Shown here piece after piece: positions 8,199 through 15,970 of a stretch of 55,958 nucleotides of DNA. Every line of letters starts with the position of its first letter. Within the stretch, counting starts at the first letter, position 1. Source of the DNA: a virus; IMG/VR virus record IMGVR_UViG_3300043411_001711, positions 1 to 55,958 of that record; one strand, written 5' to 3'. A program made the translations under genes and the position numbers. Under the pieces are notes generated by a model. The model saw only the letters and a list, made by a program, of their open reading frames with translations, was not told the origin of the DNA and made no database searches.

Positions 8199-9067
8199 AC
8201 TGGTTTGCATGCGTCCTGCTCGCCCTGACGTTCGACGAGGCTCCGGTGGTGCTGAAACCCGCCCCGGAGACACCTCAGATTCATTTGCCTGTGGTCCCGG
8301 TCCTCGTCGAGCCCGACGTGATCGACGATGAACCGGAACCACCCAAGCCTCGACCGGATCGCACACCGAAACCGGTTACGACGATCTCCGAGGAGCAGTT
8401 GTATGTCATCGAGTCGACGATTCCTCTGATCGTTTTGTCGAGTCCTGATGGCTTCGTGAAAATCGAAGCGGAAGAAGGACCACAGAAGGTTAAGGCGAAA
8501 TTCGTCGACGGCACTGGAAAGATGGAGACACGGGTCTTTAACCTGAAGCACCTGTACTTCATCAACGCAGTGAAGCCTGGGAAACTCGAGCTGATCATTG
8601 TACCAATTGGCGTCGAAAAGCCGGAGAACATTCTCCGGCAGGAACTGACGGTGCTCGGCCAGATGCCGAATCCGCCGCCGAATCCGCCGCCGGAGCCGGA
8701 CGTCGACCCAATTCCTGATCCCGTCGATCCGCCTGCTCCTGTGGCTTCGTTTCGAGTCATTTTCATAAAGGAATCTGGTGTCACGCTGAACACTCAGCAG
8801 TCGTCGATTCCTGCAGCGAAAGTTATTCGCGATTATCTCGTCGCAAAGACGACGCCAGAGAACGGTCAGCCTGGCTGGAGAGAATACGACCCAGATCAGA
8901 GCACTACGACAGAACAGCCGACTATGGCGGCTCTTTGGGCCAGTGTAAAGCCGAGCATCACGAAAGTTCCGTGCCTCGTCATTGAAGTCAACGGGCATGC
9001 GACTGTAATGCCGTTCCCAGCGAACGTCGATGAATGTATGGCGACTCTCAAGAAAGCAGGTGGATAA
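8195..9067 (+). CDS. Secreted Pro-rich protein
   Basis: 290 residues from the ATG with a GGAGG Shine-Dalgarno; the longer frame from 8168 is not favoured. A short signal-like N-terminus (MNWFACVLLALTF) is followed by a Pro/Glu-rich stretch. A beta-rich domain comes next (about 65-155), then a second Pro linker of PNPPP repeats (about 160-185), then a C-terminal domain ending VPCLVIEVNGH. The last domain could have a thioredoxin-like fold without the active Cys pair. It precedes the protease gene with no gap. Function unknown. Confidence 0.6.
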   Translation: MNWFACVLLALTFDEAPVVLKPAPETPQIHLPVVPVLVEPDVIDDEPEPPKPRPDRTPKPVTTISEEQLYVIESTIPLIVLSSPDGFVKIEAEEGPQKVKAKFVDGTGKMETRVFNLKHLYFINAVKPGKLELIIVPIGVEKPENILRQELTVLGQMPNPPPNPPPEPDVDPIPDPVDPPAPVASFRVIFIKESGVTLNTQQSSIPAAKVIRDYLVAKTTPENGQPGWREYDPDQSTTTEQPTMAALWASVKPSITKVPCLVIEVNGHATVMPFPANVDECMATLKKAGG

Positions 9068-9898
9068 GTGGCTGATTTCTATAAGGGAAACATCCCGATC
9101 ATCGACACCGAAGCTCCCGAGAACGACGTCCTATTTCCAAAGGATGTCTCATTTGGGCTCGTCGAAAGAAATTACGACGAGTTTCCGGAACCCATGTTTG
9201 CTCCCCCGGGCGACATGGTCCTGATTCCTGAGTCCGAGTGGGACGCGAGATACGATGAACAGGAGGAGCAAAAGTCTTCTCTTGAGCACTTGTATCTCAG
9301 TGGGCCAAACGGAACTCCGGCATTTCGCAACCTCGACCAAGGCAGCGAAGGATACTGCTGGATCTACTCAGTCGGTCATTCAGTCATGATGGAACGTCTG
9401 AAACGAGGACTTCCGCTAGTCCGCCTGAACCCCCACTCATCCGGAGCGATCATTAAGAAGGGTCGCAACGAAGGGGGATGGTGCGGAGAGGGCGCTCAGT
9501 TTGTGACTGATGTGGGAATGGCTCCAGAAGGAACAGGCCCGAACCAGTGGCCTGCGCAGTCCCGTAGTTTGAAGTACGATACTCCGGCAATGCGATCCGA
9601 AATGGCAAAGCATCGAATCACGGAGAGTTGGATGGATTTGACTCGCCGTGTGTGGGATCGCAACATGACAACCGCCCAAGTCGCAACGTGCGGCTTTAAC
9701 AACATCCCTGGGCCGAGAGATTACAACTGGTGGACCCATTCAGTCTGCGGCATCCGTTGGGTTCGTATTTCACGGGGTAACTGGGGACAGTTGATACTGA
9801 ACTCTTGGCTTCGCTTTGGTCGCCATGGGCTGGCTGTACTGGAAGGTCGCAAGGCGATTTGCAACGGTGGCCTTGGTGTTCGGCTGACTTCGTCGTAG
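9068..9898 (+). CDS. Papain-like (C1) cysteine protease
   Basis: 276 residues from GTG. The three catalytic signatures are in the right order: QGSEGYCWIYS (Cys97), WWTHSVCG (His224) and LILNSWLRFGRHG (Asn245). The first corresponds to the papain QGxCGSCW block, the last to NSWGxxWG. The first roughly 85 residues are acidic and may act as a pro-region or adaptor. No amidase or muramidase is visible in the window, so this could be the wall-active lysis enzyme, or it could process or degrade host proteins. Confidence 0.75.
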   Translation: MADFYKGNIPIIDTEAPENDVLFPKDVSFGLVERNYDEFPEPMFAPPGDMVLIPESEWDARYDEQEEQKSSLEHLYLSGPNGTPAFRNLDQGSEGYCWIYSVGHSVMMERLKRGLPLVRLNPHSSGAIIKKGRNEGGWCGEGAQFVTDVGMAPEGTGPNQWPAQSRSLKYDTPAMRSEMAKHRITESWMDLTRRVWDRNMTTAQVATCGFNNIPGPRDYNWWTHSVCGIRWVRISRGNWGQLILNSWLRFGRHGLAVLEGRKAICNGGLGVRLTSS

Positions 9899-9907
9899 GA
9901 GACACAA

Positions 9908-10513
9908 ATGATTCATGGACTTCTGTTACTCTGTTTGATTGACCAGTTCACGGTGAGCGTCCAGCAGCCGCCGGCGTTTACCGTGGATGTCCATGAATCG
10001 CTTCTCGACGCTGCCCACGTCGAACCAGTCGCTGAATCAGACTACTACGTGGTCATGTTCACGGCGTCGTACTGCGGACCCTGCCAGAGCTACAAGAATT
10101 CAGGGAAGCCCGCTGAGCTGAAAGCGGCGGGCTACCCGATCACTTACATCGACACACAGAGGAATTCGTCGTTCTACTCGGGGTCCATTCCAAAATTCTG
10201 GTTGTGCAAGGATAAGCAGAAGGTTCACGAGTGGCCGGCAGGCGCCGTCGACCCGTCGATGATCCTCGCAAAAATCCGAGAACTCAAGGGTAAGGCTTCG
10301 TCGAACAGAACGTCAGATTTCTTTGGGCGGAAGGGCACCTCACACGAGACGCGGGAAACGCTGATCGATCACATGCTGGAGGACGGGATTCACAAAGGCC
10401 TGCACACGAGAGCATCGCTGGAATCTCTGTCTGACTCCGAACTCGTAGAATTGCACGACGAGGAACATGAAAAAGCGGGACATCGCGTTAAGAATGGACT
10501 TTGGAAACCCTGA
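9908..10513 (+). CDS. Secreted thioredoxin-like protein
   Basis: 201 residues. A signal-like N-terminus (MIHGLLLLCLIDQF) precedes a thioredoxin fold. VVMFTASYCGPCQSYK places the CGPC active site at Cys56-Cys59, and GSIPKFWL gives the cis-Pro at about 95. The last 80 residues are a charged extension not found in ordinary thioredoxins. A periplasmic phage thioredoxin would act on disulphides, perhaps those of the many Cys-pair-bearing virion proteins. It follows the protease gene by nine bases. Confidence 0.75.
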   Translation: MIHGLLLLCLIDQFTVSVQQPPAFTVDVHESLLDAAHVEPVAESDYYVVMFTASYCGPCQSYKNSGKPAELKAAGYPITYIDTQRNSSFYSGSIPKFWLCKDKQKVHEWPAGAVDPSMILAKIRELKGKASSNRTSDFFGRKGTSHETRETLIDHMLEDGIHKGLHTRASLESLSDSELVELHDEEHEKAGHRVKNGLWKP

Positions 10514-10581
10514 GTTGATGTTTCCTTAATGGGGCGTTAATTTCGACCCTGAAAAGGAGCGTCACAACAAGGGGGATCAAC

Positions 10582-10866
10582 GTGCCAGACGACAAGCCAG
10601 ACAACGTCGACCGGATGGAATTCAAGTTCCCGTTCGGCGGCGGTTTTTCCGTTTCGGGACGAAACGCGTCGAAACTGTTCTGGGCGGTCGGCGTCACGGC
10701 AATTATCATCGCCCTTGGGTGGTCAGTAGCGAATATCGTGGGAGCTTTTCATGGAGATCAAACTGCTGTTCCTGGCGTTCATGGTGATGCTGTGCGTCTC
10801 GTCGACCCGGTTGATCTACCACGACGGAGTGATCCGCAACATCGGTCGACTGGGCAGGCACTGTAA
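10582..10866 (+). CDS. Small single-span membrane protein
   Basis: 94 residues from a GTG with GGGGGAT upstream. A charged N-terminus is followed by one hydrophobic span (about residues 33-54). The C-terminal 38 residues overlap the next gene in another frame and look unconstrained. It is the first of three heavily overlapping genes at 10582-11333. The arrangement recalls lysis genes such as holin/spanin pairs, but no family was recognised. Confidence 0.5.
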   Translation: MPDDKPDNVDRMEFKFPFGGGFSVSGRNASKLFWAVGVTAIIIALGWSVANIVGAFHGDQTAVPGVHGDAVRLVDPVDLPRRSDPQHRSTGQAL

Positions 10867-11278
10867 GATGCTTTCTGTTTTGATCGTCTCGACGGTCCTG
10901 TACGCTGGGTCTCTTGGCGTTGAGATCCGCCAGGAATGCTTTAACCTCATTGAGCAGCAGGAAGAGCGAATTCGCCAAATCGTTGCGGCGAAGCAGATTA
11001 AAGAAAAGGCCGACTTCGTTTTGGCGACGAGCCGGGGAAGCGTTTTTGAATTTGGAGAGAGTTATGGGATGCGAACAGTTTCTGGAATTGATGGAAGCCG
11101 AAGCACTTGCGATCGAGGAAATCGACGCGGAGATTTTGCAGTTGCAGAACGCGAAGAACGCCCGCATGGCGACAATGTGGGGATACTGGATGCAGTACTC
11201 GATGTGCTTAAATGGGATGCTGGGTCGTCTCGCTTCCGGAGTGATGGAAGCCATCATCGCAATTCCGAAAGTTTCTGA
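10751..11278 (+). CDS. Two-span membrane protein with coiled coil
   Basis: 175 residues. Two hydrophobic spans (about 3-18 and 39-57) are followed by a helical, Glu/Gln/Lys-rich segment (about 58-90) that could form a coiled coil. From about residue 100 the frame overlaps the next gene for 215 bases and loses natural composition, so the true functional part is probably the first 100 residues. A lysis-accessory (spanin-like) role is possible but unproven. Confidence 0.5.
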   Translation: MEIKLLFLAFMVMLCVSSTRLIYHDGVIRNIGRLGRHCKMLSVLIVSTVLYAGSLGVEIRQECFNLIEQQEERIRQIVAAKQIKEKADFVLATSRGSVFEFGESYGMRTVSGIDGSRSTCDRGNRRGDFAVAEREERPHGDNVGILDAVLDVLKWDAGSSRFRSDGSHHRNSESF

Positions 11279-11333
11279 TCTCGCTGGTCGGGCGAGAAAA
11301 CGATTGGGTGATAAGTCAAACGTGGGTAAGTAG
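11064..11333 (+). CDS. Hypothetical helical protein
   Basis: 89 residues from an ATG with GGAGAGA upstream. The N-terminal half is acidic and helical (MEAEALAIEEIDAEIL). The middle contains Met/Trp-rich hydrophobic sequence. The C-terminus is basic. It lies wholly within the tail of the preceding frame for most of its length; the codon pattern and Shine-Dalgarno favour this frame. Function not recognised. Confidence 0.55.
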   Translation: MGCEQFLELMEAEALAIEEIDAEILQLQNAKNARMATMWGYWMQYSMCLNGMLGRLASGVMEAIIAIPKVSDLAGRARKRLGDKSNVGK

Positions 11334-11422
11334 CCCGCTGCTCCAGTGGCGGCGGGCATCAGAAGTGAAAAAACACGGCACATATGCGGAGAAAATGACT
11401 CCGCTGCTCTTTGGAGTGCATC

Positions 11423-11974
11423 ATGCTCGCAAACCTGATCAATGAACATGCTCTGGCCGATGCACAGGCGGGGAATTGGACTGCGGTGGCAGCGACTCTG
11501 CAGGCAATCGAGATCACGGCACCGGCGCGATTGTGCTACGCGGCGGAGTCAGGAGAGGCGTCGGTTGCTGCAGGAGGGAATCACACTGAGCTGTTGGGGG
11601 TTCTGCTCCAAGATCCAAACGGCATAATGCTGTTTCAGAAACTGTCGTCCAGCGCCGGTGTGATGTGGGCACATGCGGTGACAGTCCCATATCTCCAGTG
11701 GCTTGTTTCGCAGGAGAGAATGACCGAGGCGGTGAAGGATGCCTTAATTGACTTGTCGGCACCAGTCACGCATCCGCATTCCGGCGTGACTGAAGACGAC
11801 TGCCAAAAGGCGTGGACGATCTCCGAGACTCGCCGCACGGTCAATCTGTTATCGGCGAAAGCCACAGCCGTGAACGCATGGTGTGACGCTCTGGATCTGA
11901 CCACGAAATCACCGGAGGAAGTGCAGGCGTACTGTGATTCACTGCTGGCCTCAATCGACGGGAATCCGGTATGA
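11423..11974 (+). CDS. Hypothetical tail-region protein
   Basis: 183 residues. The ATG at 11423 is preferred over the in-frame TTG at 11411 because the GGAG box sits correctly for it. The product is soluble, Ala-rich and helical with scattered Cys. It is coupled by ATGA to the LamG-like gene. Position among fibre genes suggests a structural or assembly role. Confidence 0.6.
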   Translation: MLANLINEHALADAQAGNWTAVAATLQAIEITAPARLCYAAESGEASVAAGGNHTELLGVLLQDPNGIMLFQKLSSSAGVMWAHAVTVPYLQWLVSQERMTEAVKDALIDLSAPVTHPHSGVTEDDCQKAWTISETRRTVNLLSAKATAVNAWCDALDLTTKSPEEVQAYCDSLLASIDGNPV

Positions 11975-12696
11975 GTCTGCTGACTAATCTCGTGTGGTGG
12001 TGGGATCTGTCGTCGGCAACAACCACCATCGCAGATCAACAGTCAGGATTGACGCTGACAAGTGACGGAGTTAATGCACCGACGATCAACGCCACTGGTG
12101 CCCCGGATGGTGGGGCATGTCTGAATTTTAGCTTCTCACGTTATCGGGCGACAGTGCCGCGAACGATCAACTACAACGATGGATTTTCCGCAAACATCTG
12201 GGTGCGATCAACAGGCACCAGCAGTGTTTTTAATGGTGCAATGATGCACAGAAATCAGGCCACACAGTGGTACTGGCAGATTACTGCAAGGGGCAATGGA
12301 TTAGATTCCGTTTTCGGCGGAGATGCTGCGAGTGTGTACCGTAATCCTACAAATACAGCGGGTGCATTAAACACATGGCAGATGCTAACGCTAGTAAACG
12401 ATGCTACGTCAATGCGACTTTATCGGAATGCCGGACTGGTTGCGACCGATTCGACGACACTCGGTGTTAGGCATACAGAGAATGCCGCGTTTGCAATCGG
12501 ATCGCAAAGTTGGCTTGGCCAAATTGACACTTGGCACATCGGGCAACTCGCAATGGCAGGAGTGTGGAGTAAAGGGCTTACAGAGTCGGAACTGTCGCAA
12601 CTCTACAATAATGGTATCGGTCGCAGGTACTCAGCTTTAGCGGATGTTCCGCAGACTCGCCGTCGCCGTCAATCAGTGTCTGGAGGTGTCCTGTGA
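11971..12696 (+). CDS. LamG/concanavalin-like tail protein
   Basis: 241 residues. The body has the jelly-roll pattern of LamG/pentraxin domains, including the classic closing segment GQLAMAGVWSKGLTESELSQ followed by LYNNG (about residues 190-215). Such domains bind glycans, so this is a good candidate for a receptor-binding or decoration protein. An Arg-rich stretch (TRRRRQ) ends the protein. Start and end are both four-base overlaps with neighbours, marking a tight fibre operon. Confidence 0.75.
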   Translation: MSLLTNLVWWWDLSSATTTIADQQSGLTLTSDGVNAPTINATGAPDGGACLNFSFSRYRATVPRTINYNDGFSANIWVRSTGTSSVFNGAMMHRNQATQWYWQITARGNGLDSVFGGDAASVYRNPTNTAGALNTWQMLTLVNDATSMRLYRNAGLVATDSTTLGVRHTENAAFAIGSQSWLGQIDTWHIGQLAMAGVWSKGLTESELSQLYNNGIGRRYSALADVPQTRRRRQSVSGGVL

Positions 12697-13640
12697 GTCA
12701 CGCTTTGCGAGTGGGTGTAGCCGATCAGATCGGATATTTTCGAGCCTACAATACGGACGGATCGGCTAAGACGGACCTCACATCGTCGACGACTGGACTG
12801 ACTCTGTCAGTGTTTCGCGTTGGGGCTGCAGCCGTCTCAATTAGCAGTCTGTCGGCCAAAGCGGCGGATAACACGGCACATGCGGACGGTGCCATCAGGG
12901 CTGTGAGTGGCAATCTCTACACTGTGGATTTGCCTGATGCTGTTTGTGCTGATCAGGTGCCATCTATCTCGGTTAAAGGCTCTTATACTGGGGGCGTAAT
13001 CGAGGGGCCGGAGCATCCGCTGGTCGGGTACAATCCTGCCAGTGTTGCGGTCGGTGCACTGACGCCGCTGGTTGCTGGTCGACAGATCGCAGTTGCAGCG
13101 ACAACAGGAGCAGTGGAACTGGACTCCGATAGTCGCGATGCTGTTGCTGACGCTGTCTGGGACGAGGCAATGGCTGATCACACGGGCTCCGGTTCGTACG
13201 GAGGCCGAGTCGTCCGCGCGTCCAACAGTAATACAACGGTGCAGATCACAGGCTCGCATCACGTCGCAGCCGACGTTCACAAGCTTCAAGCGGGAGTCAT
13301 CACCGCTGGTGACTTTGCAAACAACTCGATCACTGCAGCAGCTTTGGCTACAGACGCAGTCGCAGAGATCCAGAACGGCCTAAGCACTCTGACTGCCCCT
13401 CAAGTCAACGCAGAAGTCGTCGATGCGCTGTCCGTCGACACGTACGCTGAGCTCACAGCCCCGCCGGCGGCGACGTCCTCCCTGAAGGACAAGATTACTT
13501 GGCTGTTCATGTATGCTCGGAATAAGGTCACTCAAACGGCTTCTCAGCGGAAACTCTATCGCGACGATGGATCGACAGTCGCTGGGACTTCCGCAACCAG
13601 CGATACGGCTGGCACCTTCACGAAGGGCGAAGACGCATGA
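12693..13640 (+). CDS. Tail fibre-like protein
   Basis: 315 residues from GTG. Ala/Thr/Val-rich beta sequence with fibre-type repeats: DAVWDEAMADHTGSGSYG, AGDFANNSITAAALATDA, and a C-terminal part ending LYRDDGSTVAG. These segments are common in fibre and head-fibre proteins of environmental siphoviruses. Probably a trimeric appendage. It is coupled by ATGA to both neighbours. Confidence 0.7.
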   Translation: MSHALRVGVADQIGYFRAYNTDGSAKTDLTSSTTGLTLSVFRVGAAAVSISSLSAKAADNTAHADGAIRAVSGNLYTVDLPDAVCADQVPSISVKGSYTGGVIEGPEHPLVGYNPASVAVGALTPLVAGRQIAVAATTGAVELDSDSRDAVADAVWDEAMADHTGSGSYGGRVVRASNSNTTVQITGSHHVAADVHKLQAGVITAGDFANNSITAAALATDAVAEIQNGLSTLTAPQVNAEVVDALSVDTYAELTAPPAATSSLKDKITWLFMYARNKVTQTASQRKLYRDDGSTVAGTSATSDTAGTFTKGEDA

Positions 13641-13897
13641 CCATCACGGCAGCAAAACGCAGTGCTGCCGCGGGGTTTGCGCTGCCAGGGTTTGTTACGA
13701 TCCCGTTCCCGGACAACACGGACGACGAACTATCTCGGTGGCATGGCGGGTTCTGCTATCTGCTCGATACCCTGCCATCGCCGACCACTGGGTGGGACGT
13801 GGCTCGACGAGAGCGAGTGTTTAAGACACAATCTGTCGACCGAGTGTTTGCAGCGGCCCGTAGTCCTCGTGTGTGGCGTTTCCCGGAGCGAATCTGA
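13637..13897 (+). CDS. Hypothetical small tail-region protein
   Basis: 86 residues, start in an ATGA overlap with the fibre gene and stop sharing a base with the next ATG. No membrane span or motif was recognised. The strict coupling on both sides suggests a stoichiometric partner of the fibre or tail tip. Confidence 0.6.
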   Translation: MTITAAKRSAAAGFALPGFVTIPFPDNTDDELSRWHGGFCYLLDTLPSPTTGWDVARRERVFKTQSVDRVFAAARSPRVWRFPERI

Positions 13898-14277
13898 TGT
13901 CTGAGTATCCTGACTGCTACGAGTCGTCCAATGTGCTGTGTAAGCACACACGAGCGACGATCACAGTGTACCTGAATCTCGACAATCGTCTGGATGCCGG
14001 AGTCACGGTATCCTCGCCGACCGCGGATAGTCCCGACGACACCATCACGATTGAAGATGTCGCTGTGGTCACCGAAGACACCGTAATTGAATCCGACTCG
14101 GAATGCGGCGGACTCACGCTGAAAGCGAATCGCGCTGTGCAGATGACGATTTCTGGTGGCACCCCGGACGACGACGAGGTCATCGTGACCGTCGGGTACA
14201 CGCTCAGCAGTGGGGACGAAGACTTTCTGGACTGCCGGCTTCTGGTGGGTGGTCGGGTGGCTGTGGAGTCGGCTTAG
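13897..14277 (+). CDS. Hypothetical beta-rich tail-region protein
   Basis: 126 residues from the ATG at 13897; a longer frame from 13873 overlaps the previous gene and lacks its own site. The sequence is acidic, Thr/Val/Asp-rich and beta-like, with several Cys, resembling small virion decoration proteins. It is the last gene of the late operon. The region downstream holds the converging terminator. Confidence 0.6.
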   Translation: MSEYPDCYESSNVLCKHTRATITVYLNLDNRLDAGVTVSSPTADSPDDTITIEDVAVVTEDTVIESDSECGGLTLKANRAVQMTISGGTPDDDEVIVTVGYTLSSGDEDFLDCRLLVGGRVAVESA

Positions 14278-14594
14278 CGCAAGAATACGCGCAATCGCTG
14301 CTCGTATTCCCAAGTTGTTTCCGCTGGTTTTCCGTTCGCGCAACAAAAAAGCGAGTCGCACCGACGCTGGCACGACTCGCTCTTCCACTAACCACCCAAC
14401 AAGGATGGACTCTTGTTTTCAAACCTTACTCAGCCAGTCGATAGCACAGCGTCGAGTAAGAACCGCTGCTTACAGGGATGCACGAAACCTTACAGAGTCG
14501 AACTGGAACTCTCGTGGACTGACTGATGACTTAGGGACAGGAGTAACACGCCATGTAAACATCAGTTATCGCTGCCACGACAGCGTTGGAATAA
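14278..14594. other. Intergenic region between converging operons
   Basis: No convincing gene. Read on the minus strand it holds consecutive hairpins: a 7-bp stem (CTTACTC/GAGTAAG) closing a 22-base loop, a 6-bp stem (AACAAG/CTTGTT), then the intrinsic terminator at 14344-14381. The hairpins may be a structured 3' end of the 14595 operon transcript. Confidence 0.6.
14344..14381 (-). terminator. Intrinsic terminator of the minus-strand operon
   Basis: Read on the minus strand, AGCGAGTCG pairs with CGACTCGCT around a 14-base loop and is followed by six T residues. It lies between the converging operons and ends the transcript that includes 14595-15431. The stem may also slow plus-strand read-through. 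Confidence 0.85.
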
Positions 14595-15431
14595 TTACTC
14601 CGTCGCATCCGCAGTCACGACGTTCAGCTTGCCCTTCGCATGCGCCGTCTCAATTGGCAACTTGTACCGAGCCTTGATCAGGTCGCCGGTTTCCTTGTCG
14701 ATGATGCCAGTGCGAGCCAGTGTCACCACCGAGTAGTCCTTCTTTGACGCAGACTTTTCCACCTTGAGCCCCAGAGAAACCATCGCTCGAGTGTGAGGTA
14801 CGTCAGTCATCTGGTTGAAGAACTGACGCACCGGTCGAATGCTGGTTGGCCCAAGCTGAATCCTGATGGGCATCCCTTCATTCTTGCGCAGGACGTACAG
14901 CAACTGGTACTCCTTCGCTCGCTTTCCGGTACTTCCAGGCTTCGTCGAACTCCCGAACTCGCAGTACGGCAGTTTCTTGTCGGCATCCCACCAGAACAAA
15001 CGCGGCAGAGCCTCAGCGTCCATCTGAGAAAATCGGGGATCCGAACGCACTTCCGTCTCGGTCAACTCATGAGCCGCCAGGACTTCCTGCATGTCCTCGG
15101 GAACTTCTTCCCATGGAATATTCAGCCGAGCAATCTTCAGGTCGTCCGACACCAGCACAGGCTTGTCGTCTGTCTGATCGTCCGACTTCCAGAGGATGCC
15201 TTTGCGGCACTTGAACACGACGACCCCTTCGATGACAGGAGTCGCTTCTGGACCGTTGGATCCGTTGATCGTCCAGTGAAGTCCGCCGCCGGAGGGAGTC
15301 TTGACTCGGACCAAGTCGGCTTCTGAGAAGCCATCGCCCTCGAAGTTTTCCTTCATGGCCTCAGCCACATCGGAACCTTCGGCAAAAGAGAGGAAATCGT
15401 TACGCTGGTACACTGTCATCGCTGATGACAT
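14595..15431 (-). CDS. Hypothetical early protein, possibly DNA-binding
   Basis: 278 residues from the ATG preceded by an AAAGGTG site; a longer frame upstream crosses the tRNA-like tract and is rejected. The product is soluble and acidic, with an internal LFWWDADKKLPYCEFG block and a Lys-rich C-terminal third. Gene position, last in a replication-type minus operon, is where phages often keep single-strand DNA-binding or annealing proteins, but no motif confirms that. Well-expressed codon pattern and strong terminator downstream. Confidence 0.65.
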   Translation of the reverse strand: MSSAMTVYQRNDFLSFAEGSDVAEAMKENFEGDGFSEADLVRVKTPSGGGLHWTINGSNGPEATPVIEGVVVFKCRKGILWKSDDQTDDKPVLVSDDLKIARLNIPWEEVPEDMQEVLAAHELTETEVRSDPRFSQMDAEALPRLFWWDADKKLPYCEFGSSTKPGSTGKRAKEYQLLYVLRKNEGMPIRIQLGPTSIRPVRQFFNQMTDVPHTRAMVSLGLKVEKSASKKDYSVVTLARTGIIDKETGDLIKARYKLPIETAHAKGKLNVVTADATE

Positions 15432-15483
15432 AGAAACACCTTTCAACACAAGGAAAAAGGGAATAACACGCACACATTGAATT

Positions 15484-15551
15484 GGGTGCTGCAGGATTCG
15501 AACCTGCATTCCAGGCTTTTGACCCGAGCTTGCCAGTTGCGTTCAGCAACC
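15484..15551 (-). tRNA. tRNA-like element A (degenerate)
   Basis: On the minus strand a canonical T arm (GCAGG-TTCGAAT-CCTGC) is followed by AGCACCC, which pairs 6 of 7 with GGTTGCT upstream. A D-loop-like AACTGGCAA and an anticodon-arm-like stem (TCGGG/CCTGG) with loop TCAAAAG lie between. The loop lacks U33, so the amino-acid identity cannot be read. A glutamate-tRNA-like D arm (TTCGTCTAGTGGCAGGAC) lies immediately upstream, outside the fold. Confidence 0.35.
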
Positions 15552-15593
15552 AAATACGAAAGGTGTCCTGCCACTAGACGAAAGCGATCGTAG

Positions 15594-15650
15594 ATCGCCG
15601 CCGGGAATCGAACCCAGGTCTCCTCTCTGGACCAAAACAAACACGACGAC
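15594..15650 (-). tRNA. tRNA-like element B (minimal, no D arm)
   Basis: On the minus strand a canonical T arm (CTGGG-TTCGATT-CCCGG) is followed by CGGCGAT, which pairs 7 of 7 (two wobbles) with GTCGTCG upstream. Only about 58 nucleotides are enclosed: one anticodon-like stem (GGTC/GACC) and no D arm. Its 5' acceptor strand overlaps the 3' acceptor strand of element C. It may be a remnant or a tRNA mimic rather than a working tRNA. Confidence 0.3.
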
Positions 15651-15732
15651 AGGAATCTCACCTGCATTCCTTCACGGTTCCGAATCTTTCGTTACCCGAT
15701 CCGTTGTCTTTCTGTTTAGACGACGTCGTGTT
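15640..15732 (-). tRNA. tRNA-like element C (enlarged anticodon region)
   Basis: On the minus strand AACACGACG pairs perfectly with CGTCGTGTT over nine bases. Inside are a D-arm-like hairpin (GTCT/AGAC), a T-arm-like hairpin (GCAGG/CCTGT) with a non-canonical loop, and a central region about 14 bases longer than a normal anticodon arm, closed by ACGG/CCGT. No anticodon can be assigned. It lies directly after the stop of the 15741 gene. Confidence 0.3.
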
Positions 15733-15740
15733 CGTAAGTT

Positions 15741-15962
15741 TTAAGCAGACCGCCAGACCCTTGTCTTCCCGGTCTTCTTGTCATGTTTGATCTTGAATTC
15801 CCAGCCGGGATTTCGCTTCTTCGTCCGCACACAGGTCGTGTGCGCCGCCTGGTACGTCACATCCATGGTCACGCAGTCGCCGACTTCGAGCTTGTCGAAG
15901 TCGTACTTGCGCGGACGTCCCATCTTGGTCGTCGGGATCGGAATTCCTTTTTCAATCTTCAT
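15741..15962 (-). CDS. Small conserved phage protein with GRPRKYDF motif
   Basis: 73 residues. The pattern MKIEKGIPIP ... GRPRKYDFDKLEVGDCV ... VWRSA occurs in many small phage and plasmid proteins of unknown role. The GRPRKY part resembles an AT-hook, suggesting DNA binding. An alternative GTG start at 15974 overlaps the previous stop (GTGA). The internal ATG at 15962 is preferred because it matches the usual family start. Confidence 0.6.
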   Translation of the reverse strand: MKIEKGIPIPTTKMGRPRKYDFDKLEVGDCVTMDVTYQAAHTTCVRTKKRNPGWEFKIKHDKKTGKTRVWRSA

Positions 15963-15970
15963 CTCAGCTC

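Noticed and set aside
8129-8998. 289-codon minus-strand open frame
   Set aside because: Antisense to the secreted Pro-rich protein; Arg-rich composition and no ribosome site.
15484-15732. Reading the tRNA-like tract as an integrase attachment site
   Set aside because: No integrase gene is visible, and three separate elements do not look like one attP core.
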